Below, one piece after another: positions 22,111 through 35,946 of a DNA stretch of 64,000 bases. Position 1 is the stretch's first letter. Every line of letters begins with the position of its first letter. Position numbers and translations under genes: made by a program. The DNA comes from Plecoglossus altivelis (lineage: Eukaryota > Chordata > Actinopteri > Osmeriformes > Plecoglossidae), in the NCBI GenBank assembly GCA_036571765.1, contig BROE01000013.1:7077008-7141007 (forward strand), written 5' to 3'. Below the pieces are notes generated by a model. The model was not told the origin of the DNA and did no database searches. It worked only from the letters and a program-made list of their open reading frames with translations.

Positions 22111-25100
22111 TTGGTAGCATTTGAAGTCGCAAACCCTATGTTACTAAGAAGAGAAGCTTACTATCCTTGTACTGTATTTGGCATAATCAAACGTTAAATA
22201 AAGAAACAGAGCTTTGCTAATTTAATAAACAATGCTTATGGAATACTAATATCTCTGAATGTAGATGTGATTCAATTTGATTTTCACTCGAGTTCTCTTG
22301 CTTTCCCTCCCCTAAGGAGGAGATGGTGGTTTAAGCAAAGCTTTGCATCTTGATGAGTTGTTGCTTGTAGAATAATCCTTCGCGTGAACATACTTCACGG
22401 AAGGCATCCCTGTTGCACCCTGCAGGTCAACATTGAATTTCGTAATACTTTGCTTGGCAGTGTAAATCCCACAGGGTCATTTGAATTCTACTCTGTACAA
22501 AATGAAATTACACTGTTGTGTCATTGATAGTTTACAGACTTATTTGCGATGTTATTTTGATATTTTTCAGCCATATTTTGCCATTGGCCAAAGTAACACA
22601 TTCAGCCCGTATTGACAAAAAGGAAAAGTTTGATATTTCTGCCAGGAATGGTAAGTTCACATCCTCTGAAAGTAGTATCCCATTTTTATCATAACGTTTT
22701 GCATACAAAACGATTTGGGTTTCAAACTTCCAAACACTGTTTGTATGCTGATAGATAATAGTGTCTGTCTTATGATTATGCCACAAACTTCCTTTGAACA
22801 CTGACCTAATTTTACCTTGCACACAAGTTAGCAGATGGAGTAAGCTTTGACTACAATTAATTAACATGGATTTGAGGCATTAATTAGAACCAAAATGTCT
22901 TGGAACTCATTAGTCTGATATGGATAACATTTCCATGGAGAGCCAAGCAATTGAACTCTCGATGATAAACAGTGTTTTGCTGCAAGAGAAAAGGGAAAAC
23001 ATTCTCATTTTGACTTAATTGAGTGAGCATAGGAGATGCTTCAGTCACTGCAAGAATCTGTAATTACATAATATATATATTTTTTAGCAAAGTTGGTTTG
23101 GCAGAGTCTGTTATTACTTGCAAAAAACAAATACAAATGCTAGCCATGTTTATTTGTGTTCTGTTGTGCGTTCAAAGTTACACCACGACTATCGATGCTT
23201 AAAGTATCACTGCTCGGCAAATGCCACAGACTAGTAAGTAGTCCACTACTTACATGACATATCTCCAGTATGTGCAACTGAATGAGCAGACAACCTGATC
23301 TGTAGATTGGATGGGGAGAGGTATGGTCTTATTAGAGTAGGCTGCTGAAGAATGCCTTGCCTGGCCTGAGGCATACCTTAGAGAAGGGGACTTTTCTCTC
23401 CACTTTATTTTTAAACGTTTGACAAGGCTTGTCTCTCCTGGTTACCATCACTCGGAAAGGACAGTAACCCCTCACTTGCTTGGTTACATGTCAACAACCC
23501 TCTAGTTCACACCATGTTGTACATTTTCTGGGTTTATCTGCAGAGCATGGGTGAGTCTTTTCAAATTGGCTGGAATGTAGAGTACAGTCCAGATAAAGGG
23601 CAAAGGAAGAATACTGGTATTTCACAACATTGAAGATGTTATATAAGACAATTAAATTGACTTTCTGCAGTAGCAAACTATGAATCCATCAATCAATATG
23701 TTGGTTACTTGAATACATACTTCTAGGTTGAGTTAATGGTAAATCACTCTCAGTTCTATGTACATTTTGTGGGTTTCGCTGGAGCTTTACTGCCAGCAAG
23801 ACACCTGCATCTCAGTAGAACACCTGTTTTCAGACGCCTGCTCATACCTCTAATCTGTTTCACTGACAGATGGATGGATGACTTCCTAGAGATGTAATCT
23901 TATTCATTTAACCTTCATGCTATCTATACTGAACACAGTCATATCTCTTTTAGGTTTTCATGTTCAAATCACTGTAAGGTCATTTGATTGATGATTATTC
24001 GAGGAAAACTCTACAGTTACCCTTGATCTCTGCAACATTAATTGTCCACAGTGTGTTCAGTGCTGGCAGAGGCGGTCCACATTAGAGGTCCAGGACCAGC
24101 TGAATATGGTTAGCTTGTGCTGGTTTAGGCTCTCAGCAGCTAATCTTCAGTGGGATTTAATGCAAGACAGTGCACTGGATAAGGACTGTCCTGAAGACTG
24201 CAGCGTTGTTTTAAGTAGTTCAATGGTCTATTGTTGTTTGAAAGATGATCAGCATGGTGTTAGATGAGATGAAACCAAATGAACTGTCATTAAGTAAGGA
24301 CCTCTTTCATCTATAGCTCTCCTGGCTATAGAAAGGAATTTCACATCATGTTGTTAGACCACAAAAGCATAGCATAAATAACAAGTCAATCTACAAATAG
24401 AAATACTTACAATTAGTTCAGAATGTATGCATTTTGTAACAGTCTATTGATTTCTATTAAAATGTATAGTGACAAATAACCCACGAGACAATTTTCTTCT
24501 GGAGAAATAGGTCACAGATTCAATTACAGTCACTGAAGCATGGACTCAATCTATCATGCCAAATTAAGTGCATTTTAGCAACCTACTTTTCTTTTTGAAT
24601 TTTATAGACACATTCAGTCTAGTGGAGAATCTGTAGAAACTAATACACTGGCTTCTTTCGATTAATTTATAGCTGTTTTATATGTAATGCACATTGAAAA
24701 ATCATTTTCTTCAGGGAAAAAGCTGTTAACTCAGGCTCTCAGGTTTATCTGTCTTGAAAGCCTGCACTTCACCTCCTCCAGATTCTCATTATAAGTTTCA
24801 GGATTGCTTAGAAACTATCGCAGTTCAATAGTATCTTTTTGGTAAATGTGAAAATGAGTGGTTGGGTTTTGCAAAGTATTCTTAGTAGACACATGCACAC
24901 TGATGAAATGTGATCATGATTTGCCAAATGTTTTTTTGAATGATAAAGAAATGTGTCCACTTTGTCATCGACATGACAGTCCTTCAAAAGCTCAGTCCTC
25001 TGGTTGTGTGATTAAACATGTTTCCCTTGTACTGCTGCAGAGAAAACGTCCGGAAAGCAAAAACAATGTACAATAACTGTAACCACATTCCCAGATGTTC

Positions 25101-28100
25101 CTACCTGAGGATTAATAAAGTGATTATAAAGTGTTGGAAAGTGCTGCAAATGCTCATGCAAACCTGAACTTATTGCTAAACAGATGTGAATACGTATCCA
25201 AACATTTGTAAAAAAAACTTTCTTAACTGACCTTGATTTGTTCTAATCTGTATTGCATGTATCTGATTTGCTTCACAGCCACTCTAAATGCCAGACTTTG
25301 AGACAGAAAGATTTGGGTCAAATCCACATTTACTAGATAGTGAAGAATGACATATGTCATACTGATAATAGCCTTCGAACCACAGCATTTTATTGTCTTG
25401 TGAGATTCAGCAGACTTAAATTCAATCTCTTGTCATCATCTTGTCATCTACTTAGGAGCAGCCAGCTCTCATTTTCCACTGTCTGCATTCAGAAAGGGGT
25501 TGCCATGGAAGTGACCAACAGTGACCATCTCCCGAGACGTAAGCCTTTGTCTCTGTCTTCAATTGATGTCTCCGAATGTTCACTCGTATTTCATCAAATT
25601 GGGAACCTGGTCTTGTGTTAGGTTACTGGGAAATGTTCAAGTTTTGAGTAGGAAGTAGTTTTAGCGTTAAATCCATCTTTTATTATTCGCAGGCCCGTTT
25701 GATCTTAAGCTTGTACAGTGCTGGATATTCTCCTCTGAAGAAAGCTCCATAAAGCAGGCTTTAATAATTCATGACACCAAATTTAGATTTGTGCTCCACT
25801 GCTCAGAAACTGAAATTTTTCCACTACATTACTTTGTGAAATAGGCATGGATCTGCTTTTTAAGTCTGATATACAGTTCAGCAAGTTTTTAACAGCCAAT
25901 GCATATTGTTAGTCATATTTTACAGTAAATGGAATATATGAGTTAAACTGAACAGTTTTTCAATGATTTGTAATGTGTGCTCTTTCCATTAGCTTTTGCT
26001 GTGTGGCTCAGGCTATGCAGATAGCATATTTCTGAAGTTTTGTCAATGGTGCTTCTATACAGCACAATGATGAATTGCAGTACTGGCAGGCAGGTGTCCA
26101 ACTAAAGTGAAAATGCAGATCTTGGTCTTTCTCCACTCTCCAATGGTACGCTTTATATTGGTATGCTTGTCCCAAATACATATTAATGTAATAAAAGTGA
26201 TTTAGGAATGGGCAATTGTTCCTACAGCTAATGTCATGTAAATAGAGCAAAAATAATCTACAATGAGTAATGTCTGTTTACGTATGCATCATGTGCTGTG
26301 TATTTGGTTTCCCTTGCATGCAAAGTATAGCCTAGGTAATTGATTTCACTCGGCTCATTACGCACAATTTGTATATCACATGGGCTGGAAATGAAAGTTG
26401 TTGATTAGTTAAATCTTGTTTTAGGAAATAGCTTTTTCACATGCTAATCAGTGTGCTATCCCTGCAATATTATTATTTGCGTAGTGGCTTGATGTGCTTT
26501 AATGTGACTTCGGTACATTTAAATGGCTTGGATGTTTGATCATATACTGTATTTAATGCCATCACGTATATTACATACTTCAGATAAATGTTTTGTCAAT
26601 GTAATACTTTCCGGTAGACCTGTGGAACCCACCTCACTGCAAAGGTAAGATAACATTCAATTGAAGATGTCTGAGAGTGAAACACATTATTCATTGACAT
26701 TTGGCATTAGGTCAGTGCTTCCCTGGTCACAGAAAGTACTCATTGAAGATGGATCAAGGTTGAATGAGAGAACATTCACAAGTCTTTAGTTCATCCTATG
26801 CACTTTAACTCTGTTGGCTCTTACAACAGTGCTGCTTTATAAAAAAATAAAAAACAAACTCAGTTTGTTGGCTCAGGAAACATGTTGCTAGTATAAAGTT
26901 TTCCCTCTTAATATATTCCTCCGTTTCCCTCTAAAGCATGGCCTTTTAATGAATCATTCGATAAAACACACAGTGTGAGATTCCTCTTACAAAGCTGACC
27001 TGCGTATAACGCCATGTGAAACATAAATCCAGAATATTTCTCCACAGCTGTTTTTGGTAGAATGTTGTCCTTTGCTTAACTGTGCAGGTTAATTGTGCTT
27101 TTTCAATCTCTGCATGTGATGAAACTTAAAAGGGACACAATTACAAATTGGAATTCTTATTTCCGCTGAGGCACAGGAAGATAAAATGCATAAAGCACAT
27201 GCCAGCAGTAACTGTCTCCATGCAGGGTCATTAGAAAAGGGAAACAAATTAACCAGGCATCACTTTGGATTATGGTAACGTGACAAACCGCTGTGGTGAG
27301 GGCCTCCCTTCCTTTCTGAATATTGAGCAGTTGCTACTGTACCGGAGCTAGCCCAAGAGGTGTGAGTGCTTTGCAAGGTGGCATAAATGCACCAGGCCAT
27401 GCCCTGGAGGTGAGGTGGCACCATAAACCCATGGACACAAACCACAGGGGCCATGGGTACTGTCGTAAGCCAGAACATTAGAGACAGAGGGGATGTGGAA
27501 TGAGACCCAGTGACAAGATGGTAATGCCCCCATTGTATTACGCCTTGCTATACCATGGCTTGGTTGAATGCACAATTCTGATTGGTTCTTTGGTGAGCTG
27601 TGCATTAATTTGTTTCGCAAATCAATTGCTTTCCAAATCAATATGAAAATGTATCGTAGCACACAATATCAGACTCAAAGAGATAACCAAAAGAGACATG
27701 GACAAAAGCAGTTTACATTCAAACCCCTAACCTGCAGTCTGCAAATATTGGCAAAGCTCACTCCCATGCAAACATGTGTGTGAACATACATGGAGACAAA
27801 CACCTCCACACACCCTCGCACCTCCCTCCAGGCAGAAAAACCTACACACATGGGCCCCAGCACCTCCTTTGCAGGAAATTTTATGGTCTCATGAACATCA
27901 GTCGAGGTCATGCTCGGGTCACAGCCAATTTATCTTGCCGAGGTGCTGTGAGGGGCTGTCTATGAAAAGACATCTTTGCATTAGCTGGGGGTCTTGATTG
28001 ATCCCCACTTTCTGTTTACACTTTGTTTGGCAATTGTATTCATGAGGAGGGAATGCTTCTTTCAAATGGAGGCTTTGCACCAGAGAAAATAATCTCCTTA

Positions 28101-28959
28101 GTCACATGCTCTGTACTCTCCTTATTGTTTACCATTTACAATTAGGTTTCTGGCTAATGACTTGCTTTGCTGCACCATAATGTTGACACGTCTAACTCAG
28201 TGAAGTATACCATCGCACAATGGCAAATGTTTTTTTTACAGTTGGATGTACAGCATATTTTTGATAGGAATATATATTGGAATAATTGTGGGGCAGTAAT
28301 GTCTAAATAGATTTCAACCACAGACTGGTGTGCGCATGACTTGGGAATGTGGGCCTGCTTTCCACCCTGCTTCATCACTTCAGTGTTTACTGAACTAAAG
28401 AGAACCAAGTGTCTGTTTACCATCTGACGTGGAGAGCTAGGCATCACTTTCTAAAGAACCAATTTGCTGCCTCTAAATTTAAACCCATGGTACACTTGTT
28501 TTCTGCTGTAGCGAAGCCTCTCTTTCTGTTCCCACTTGCCGTTGCTTATCAGCCAATAGTTTGTTCTCACTTGGGCTCATGTTTTTTTCTCTATTGGATT
28601 TTCTCCCCTCTAGCTCCCACAGACTGTGCTGTTACAATCATAACATATCCTTTAGACTGAAAACAATGTTGTGCTGGCATTTTTCTATCTAGATTATTTT
28701 GCTTTGTGTGTATGTGTGGGGAGGTCGACAAGAAGCTCTATTGTTTGTTCTTCAGCTACCATTTGAGTTGGCATACTCACTGGTTGGCTGGCTAGTCTTA
28801 TCAGGACTTGGACAAAGGCCAGCTGTGGATAGTTAGAGGGAATGGAATTGCGTTAATTAAGTTCCGGGAACCTAATATGTTGAAATGCAATATGGCAAAA
28901 TCAACCATTGGCATTTCCAGTATGTGGATGAGGAGCAAAGAACGCTATTGCAGGCAACA
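22111..28959. other. Non-coding AT-rich stretch
   Basis: No gene or recognised transposon. A 150-base block at about 22380-22530 looks conserved-element-like. A 111-codon minus-strand frame at 22532-22867 and a 104-codon one at 27348-27662 have no domain and no splice context. Short (AT)n runs occur near 23068. I see nothing else of note. Confidence 0.6.
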
Positions 28960-29275
28960 AGTAGGCAGGGAGACAGGGAGGGAGACATGCATGGAAGTAG
29001 GGAGGCAGGCAGTGTAACAGGCAGGGAGGCCAACAGGCAGGGAGGCCAACAGGCAAGGAAGCAGGGAGATGGGTTTGAAGACAAGGAGGCAGGTAGGCAA
29101 GGAAGCAAGGAGACAGGTAGGGAGACCGACAGGCAAGGAAACAGGGAGGCAGGCAGGGCCGACACACCAGGCAAGGGTGGTGGGAGAGAGGCAAGGAGGA
29201 AGGTAGGCAAGTAGGCTGGTATGGTTTGGAGTGAGTCAGAGAGACAGACATGGAGACAGGCAGGCAGTCTGGACA
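28960..29275 (+). repeat. Purine-rich AGGCAGGGA minisatellite
   Basis: The + strand is largely G and A with interspersed GGC, built from variants of GGCAGGGAGGC and GGCAAGGA. The clearest unit is the 16-mer AACAGGCAGGGAGGCC, repeated exactly at 29016-29031 and 29032-29047 and starting again at 29048. Because stops are rare in such sequence, frames are open on both strands (134 codons on the minus strand, 28872-29276); these are artefacts. The tract could form triplex or G-quadruplex structures. Confidence 0.92.
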
Positions 29276-32200
29276 CTGGATAGTCTATAAAAGCATTCTG
29301 GGAATTGTCCCCTTTGGAAAGAGTTGAAACCTTTGTGGCTGTGTGATGACATTGAATCCACCAGGATGCAAGCTCTCCTGTGTCCTGATTTTTTTAAATG
29401 ACTGCCCAAGTCTATTCACAGTTATGAATGCATTCCCATCTGTGAAATGCCAAACAAATTAAATCTAATGCCTGCCGATTGGATACAGTCATACTCCTCA
29501 TTATGGCCATCAAAAGGCAATGAGGTATTGCAAATATTTTATTGCCAAATTTAATGAAGCTGTGGTTTCCCCATTTAGGTTTCTTAGATATCTGCATACG
29601 CCACAGCCTCACTTGACTGGTTATAATGAAGCCATTTTGCAGATCTTAATCCACATTTTATGACTTGTGAGTTGGTTAGAAGCACCAGGTTTTAAGTCAA
29701 GTCGATGAAATGTTATTTCAAACAGATAGAAATATCGTAACCTAAGTTTAGCATATTCAGGTGCGTCATAATATGCATGGTGAGCTTGACCCAGGTGCTT
29801 AGGGGGATAATACATGGTATTTGCACTATATTTCTAACTACAACGATCATAACAGAAATGCAGGAGTCATACATATTTATGAAATTAAGGTGCTTTGTGC
29901 AAGGACATGTAAACACAGCACAAGCATCAATGTATGGCAAGCAAACATACTGATCTGTGTCGTAACTACGTGTGTATGCATCTTCATGTCATTTCATGTC
30001 AGCCTGAATACCGTTCCATTGTGTATAAGTGAATAATGAAAAGGCAGAGCAGTTTTTGGGTGGATAGATGGAAAACAAGGTTTCCTTGAACAATGGTGCT
30101 CTCACTGCTGATCTCCGGCCCGGGCCTAAGATCTGCACCATCTGTGATGTTACACTACTGCCATCCACTGCAATCTGTTTGACATAACCACAGCACAATG
30201 GGAAACGATTAGGGTTCTTGTGACACACTTTCAGCTACTTCTTAACACTATTTGAACACGTCTAGTAAGTGAGGAGTCAAATCAGACCCAAGGCACCCAA
30301 ATAACAAATCACAATCTTTGAAAACTGCCATCTGGTTTGCGCAGTGGTTCAGTTGCTCGCTTATGAAAATTCAGAAGTGATATTGTGCCATCGTGTGGCC
30401 GTTTCATGCCAGCACATTGCTTGTAGATAGTGGGACGGGCACTTCAGAAAGCCTCAGTGATGTGCTTGGTCGTCGATATGGCCAGTACATTTATTTGAGT
30501 GAATTTTCAAAACCATACCTTTTTGTCAGAAGACGACAATGTAAATATACTATGAACGGTACGATGGCAAATGAACTGTCATTCCAGATCTGTTTCTCCC
30601 TCAGTGGACAGCATTGCATTAGAGTATGTCCATGAATTGTTTTACCAACCTTAACTTCAATACCACCAGTAACCCCAACCTAGGTTGCATACATGATAAA
30701 GTAACATTTGTTGAACCTTGACCTGACCTACAAAAATGACCTTAAGTCATTGTGATTTTCATCAAACATACAGAAATATATTGTTTTTGGGACTATTACT
30801 TTTTGAATAGTCTTTGTTGTTGATACTGTAAATATGCCCTGCTTCAATGACGTTTACATAATTCAGGAAGTGAGATCATTTTCAGTTGCCCTTGAAATAA
30901 TCCATCACTTGTACAGGCATCTCATCTACAGTTAGCAAGGCTTGTTTAATTCATAAGACATAAATACTTAAACACAGGTTGCAGTTTGGTGTATGCAGGG
31001 CCAACGATAATCTTTTAACTTGTAATAAAAGGTTATAGCAGTGGAAAATGATTCTGAGTTCAGAAGCTTAACAAGAGGGTAAATCATGTACTTGTCTTAT
31101 ATAATTATGTGCAGTGTAGTAACGTTCTGTTAATCCTTTTCAGTGTAATCACACTAATAGAAATACATACTTGTAAGAAATATCTTAATTCAGCTCAGTG
31201 GTGGAAATCCAACACAATTATTTGGTCAAGTTGTTTTACAAGAGTCAGACTTACAGTTAATGATTTGACCTCATGAATACGCTTTTCAATGCTCACTCAT
31301 TCAAATCACACGGCAGTTCTAGAGAATGCATTAAATACATTTCATTGGGGAACATTCCATCCTTTCGGATGTATTATTTGTAAAGAGGAGACATTTCAAT
31401 TTACAGGACCGCTCTGTATTTCTGTATCTATTTTTAGTTGTTGTACTCCAGTCGTACCTCACTCTGTACACCTAAAACATTCATCATCTAGCTACAGTAC
31501 ATCTATATGATTATTTCACACTGTGTACCCTTTATTTAAAAGGTTGGTGGAGGCCTTGACAACTGTATACAGCATAGATATAGTTACTGTAGTCTGTACA
31601 GTAATAACCAACATCACAAGTAATTCAAAAAGTACAGCCACCCTTAAGCTCAAGAATGTAACAAAAACCAAGCAATATTTGAGAGGTGCTTTCTGGAATC
31701 TAGTTTTGAGGTCGCACTGCAGAAAAAAATGTTATAGCGAGATTGCCTCACTGTAAATAAAATAGTATATCCTCAGGTAAGCTGTTCATCATCTATGTCA
31801 GCCTTAAAGACTACCATTAGTCTGCGTTTGTCCCAACATTTAGTGCTGGTCTATGTGGATAGTACGGCAAGTATAAGATGTGAGAAGGACATGGACTACA
31901 ACAACTGGAGCACTGTCTACATTGTGCTGAATGTACAGTATTGGTTTATTTACAGCAGCTGAATGGTGAGGGGCCCCATCATGTCATTAAAGTAGTGAAT
32001 CGTAAGATACAGCTGCGAAATAAATAAGGATACAAGGTTTCACTGTGAATGGCACTGATGTTTGAACGTTTAGCTCAGTTAAGAAAATACACAGCTATAT
32101 TTGTTAAGAAAGTGATACGGTTGTTGTAGTTATGATATAAATAACATTATTTGCTCATTGTTGGTCAGTACGATGTGTGAGATGCATTGCGTTTGTTCAT

Positions 32201-32681
32201 TTTACAACGTACGAGGGGCAGTAGTGAAATGCAGTACTTTAAAGTGTCATCAGATACCGCAATTAAATGCTACGCGCTCGTTCAACTCCATGTTACTGTA
32301 TTGACTAAACATGTTATACAATCAAGTGTTGGCATTAGGTACTGTAGAGTAACACTGTTGACTGGAATGAAGTCATAATGTGGTCATTGTCATTATCACT
32401 CTGGAAAGTTCCACGTCTGCTTCATCATCTGGTGAGATAAAAGGCTGTAGCTACACATATATTTTACCAAATGAAACATTGATGCTGCCTCTAAAGCCAT
32501 CATCCTTCTTACTGCAGCTTTCACAGACAATAGCACTTTGCTAGTAATTTGTTTCAGCCAAGATGTATGGAGTGATAAATATTTAAAATCAAATTTGGCA
32601 AAAAGACAGAGATGAATGTGGCACCCCGGGCCGCCTTGGGAGCCACAGACTATGTGCTGTGCTGTTCCTGCTTAACTTGCT
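29276..32681. other. Non-coding AT-rich stretch
   Basis: No gene is seen. A cluster of nuclear-receptor half-sites lies at 30719-30742. Around 31290-31760 there are modest open frames (73 and 77 codons) without family resemblance. Confidence 0.6.
30719..30742 (-). promoter_or_regulatory. Three nuclear-receptor half-sites
   Basis: TGACCT occurs at 30719, 30724 (sharing one base) and 30737, the last followed by TAAG, so its reverse complement reads CTTAAGGTCA, an ERR/SF1-like extended half-site. All three have the same orientation. Function is not shown. Confidence 0.3.
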
Positions 32682-32721
32682 TACACACACACACGCGCAC
32701 ACACGCACACACACACACACT
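32682..32721 (+). repeat. (CA)n microsatellite with CG variants
   Basis: CA dinucleotides with CGCG and CG interruptions. Confidence 0.93.
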
Positions 32722-32823
32722 TACATTTAGACGCACTCTTCCAACAGACACACAAGCAAACGCACACCTACCACATTCAATGTCCTCTGTGCGTATCTGC
32801 AGACCAGCATGTGTTTGAGTGCC

Positions 32824-32883
32824 TTAGTGTGTATTTGTGTGCTTTGGTGTGTGTTTGTGTGTTTTAGCGTGTGTTCGCGTGTA
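32824..32883 (+). repeat. 20-bp tandem repeat, 3 copies, GT-rich
   Basis: Units at 32824-32843, 32844-32863 and 32864-32883, each of the form TTnGTGTGTnTTnGTGTGnT with a few substitutions. It lies about 100 bases after the CA microsatellite and probably grew from related GT sequence. Confidence 0.85.
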
Positions 32884-33883
32884 ATCAGGTGTAACAGAAC
32901 ATGGCTGCCCAAACACTCCCACTATGTGCTGTGAGAGGGCTGCCGGCACTCTGCCAGGCTACACTCCAGTAGCATTAGCCACAGACACACTGCTCATTTA
33001 GTGGCGGGAAGGAAAACTAGGGACACTGTGTACTGAGTCTACAGTAGGCCAGCAGAAAGTCACCCATGCGTACCAGTACCAGTTAACGTAAAAAGCGAAA
33101 ACGAATCGTGAGTTGAAAGTGACCCTTCAACGATGACTCATTTAACCACATAAAGGAATTGGTTAGGGTTACATGATTGGAATTTTTTTGGGGGGGTTGC
33201 TTACTTTAGTTTTCATTCACAAAGAGCAACTTATAGTAGGATACATGCTGTCATTATGTACAGTAAGAAATGAGATGTTAGAGAATATTTTTTTCCCTAG
33301 CGTGATAGATGGAAGATCTTGTTTAGGAGGTCCCTGGTTGATGTATGGCCAGTGTAATAGCTTTCCATTCATCATCAGGTGATAGTAAATACTGGATTTC
33401 CGGATTTGTTGTCTGCTCAGAGATGACTAATAGCCTGAGTTGGCATGTCAGTGGAAGGCATTCTGTAAATAATCTGCCTGGGAACTGCAGTACCTTGAGT
33501 ACTGTACCTGCCCGGCCCGTCCAGTGGCTTATGTAAACCATTAGGGAAGGTGTGTGGAATCGTCCATCCTGAGAGTGGAGCTGAAGAATATAGCCTTGGT
33601 CAACCCATTTATCAGTTTAACTCGCCTCCCAGCCTCTGCCTTTGTTAATGTTGTCTGTGAGTTTCGTTGTGAAGAATTCAGACTCCTCATTGTTTTGGTT
33701 ACAGCGTTAGAACGGAATAATCTTCACTGCGTGAATGACCAGAATATGTCCATTGTTTTGTTTCAATCAGGTCGTTGTTTCCAACTTGCATATGAATACA
33801 ATTGTCCATTCAAGTCATAATATAGAACAGTTCCCTCTCTCAACCATCGTTGGTCTTCACATATGCCACCTTGACTGCATGAA

Positions 33884-33899
33884 CCACATGGGGGCGCTG
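33884..33899 (+). promoter_or_regulatory. CTCF-like motif
   Basis: CCACATGGGGGCGCTG matches the CTCF core CCAC-x-AGGGGGCGC at all but one core position (T for A at position 6). Confidence 0.35.
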
Positions 33900-35925
33900 C
33901 AACGTAGTGGATATTGCCCTGATTCATTAAAAATGGGTATAAATAAGCGAAATGATTCCAGGATGTGTTGGACTCAGTAAACAGCAGCAGAGCTGAGGAG
34001 GCGGCACGTGCTCTAAACTCCAAAACGCAATGCTGTGAAGTATGGACAAGGTTTCAGTTTGCTGTTAATGGAGTCCAGGCATGGGACATGCTGGAGACAT
34101 GCTGGAGGCATTAAGAGAAGATGACGTAGTAATCAAATTGCATAAGGGCCTGTGATTAAAAGGGTGCCACGCACTTCTTTAATTTAGCCTTAGTCTGGCT
34201 CAGAGCAGCCAGACTGAATATGCAGTAAAGTACTCCAATATTTCAGGTTTTTCCCGTAACCAGTGTTAGTCTCAAGGCAAATGTCTGAGTTTCTGTCTCA
34301 AAGCAAATATGTAAGTATTTATAGTGTCACTGATTAAAGAAACAGCCTTAAAAAAGAGAAGACAATTCAAATGCACTTTATATCTCATTATAAGGATTTA
34401 CCCAGTGTTACGTGAACTCTTTGCAAACATCCGAACGATTTTTCTCAAAAGGTCAATTTACTTTCTAAAGTGTTCCTAAAAATAGATAATCAAGCAAAGA
34501 CAAAAGTTTCAGTCATTATTTCCAATATTGCTGCTATTTAAATATAAAACATCTTGGAAGCTAACATTTAGCTAACATCCAGTAACATAAGTATATAGGA
34601 TTTAGAGTACAGTATTTGGTCTTGGTGCAACATTTAGAGGTACTGCAATGTCCAATGCAGTCATTACCTTCTTGTGAGGGACTGCCATGGTTGTTGCAGC
34701 CTTTGTGAGGCTGCCAGTCTTTAGGTTTCAGGCACACTAGAGCAGGAGTGTATCTCAGCCATATCCATTCCTCTTAAGCAGATAACATCTAGCCTAACTG
34801 CCTGCTCGGGGCGGCACATTTCCTCAGCTTGACTTGTCATGGGGACAAGAGCACTTTATAAAAGCACAGTTTGTGACACAAGAGGAAATGGATGCCAGAC
34901 ACGTTTTTCTCTGACCCCATGTCGACCTTCCGCAATGAAGTTGGAACTGTGTCACCAACATACTTTCCATTACTGTGCGTGCTTATACCAGGAGAGAATC
35001 TGCGCTCGGAGGAAAGTGTACGAAGCAGGACAAGCATTAACTTGGATACGCGTGCGGGGAAGAGCAGTTTGTCTTTTAACTAGACTTCGGTATTATTTTC
35101 AGCCAGCCACTTCTTTAAGGTTCTCTGACAGTGTTAGCACATAAAGGAGTGTGGAGAGGAGAGGAGGAGGCAAGGAGGAGGAGAGAGACACTGTAGAAAA
35201 GAGGCTTTTAAAGCACGCTGCGCCACCAACTGCTCCAGCACATCTTTCCTCTTATCTTAATAAGTAATGAGACTGCCATGGGCTGACAATGAAGTATTTT
35301 GAAAATAGTTTTAATGTATGGCTTCGAAGGGGACAGCCAGGCATTGATGTATAGCGCAAACAGACCTGGAAACAAGTGAAATATTAATGGGCCGTTTTCA
35401 AGGAGTTAATGTGGGATTTACCTGATTGCTTTGGTGTAGGGAGTAAAGGAGAGACCAGGAGGTGGTTGGGAGAGGGGGGTTGGACCTGGTAGAAGGGTGG
35501 GCGACTGTGATGGTGGCTGAAATGAGTGTTGTGTGCAGCTAATGTGAGTAGGAATGGTTTTCTCATTGGACGTCAGTGTAACCTGCACACCCCGTATGAA
35601 ATCTAGTAGCCAGGTAAACACCAAAAGAGAGCAAAGACTGTAGCACTGCTTGGTAACTCCTGATTACACTCTAGTCCCTTGATAGGATCACTGATTATTG
35701 AAAGTCAAAAGTAGAGTCTAGATTTAGAGGGCCAAAGGTACACGGAAGACTACTTGATTGCACCAGAACAACTTTCAAGTGGTAATATATTGAAGAGATT
35801 TAATCCGTTGTTAAAAAATACAAATAAGGAACAGATAATAACCTTGACGTGTAATGGACTGGTTTTAATTCTTGAAAACGTGTTCAACAGCAAGTTTTCC
35901 GTCTCATGAATATGAGACATGAGTA

Positions 35926-35946
35926 CGCCACAAGGGGGCAGCAGTG
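35926..35946 (+). promoter_or_regulatory. CTCF-like motif, strong
   Basis: The core CCACAAGGGGGC at 35928-35939, followed by AGCAG, fits all twelve core positions of the CTCF consensus. CTCF sites anchor chromatin loops in vertebrates. Confidence 0.5.

Noticed and set aside
28872..29276. 134-codon minus-strand frame rich in Leu, Pro, Ser and Cys
   Set aside because: It is the reverse reading of a purine minisatellite in which stops are rare; all neighbouring frames are open too.
30349..30372. tRNA-like text (GCGCAGTGGTTCAGTTGC)
   Set aside because: Resembles a B1/A-box fragment of tRNA-derived SINEs, but no B box or tail follows at the right spacing.
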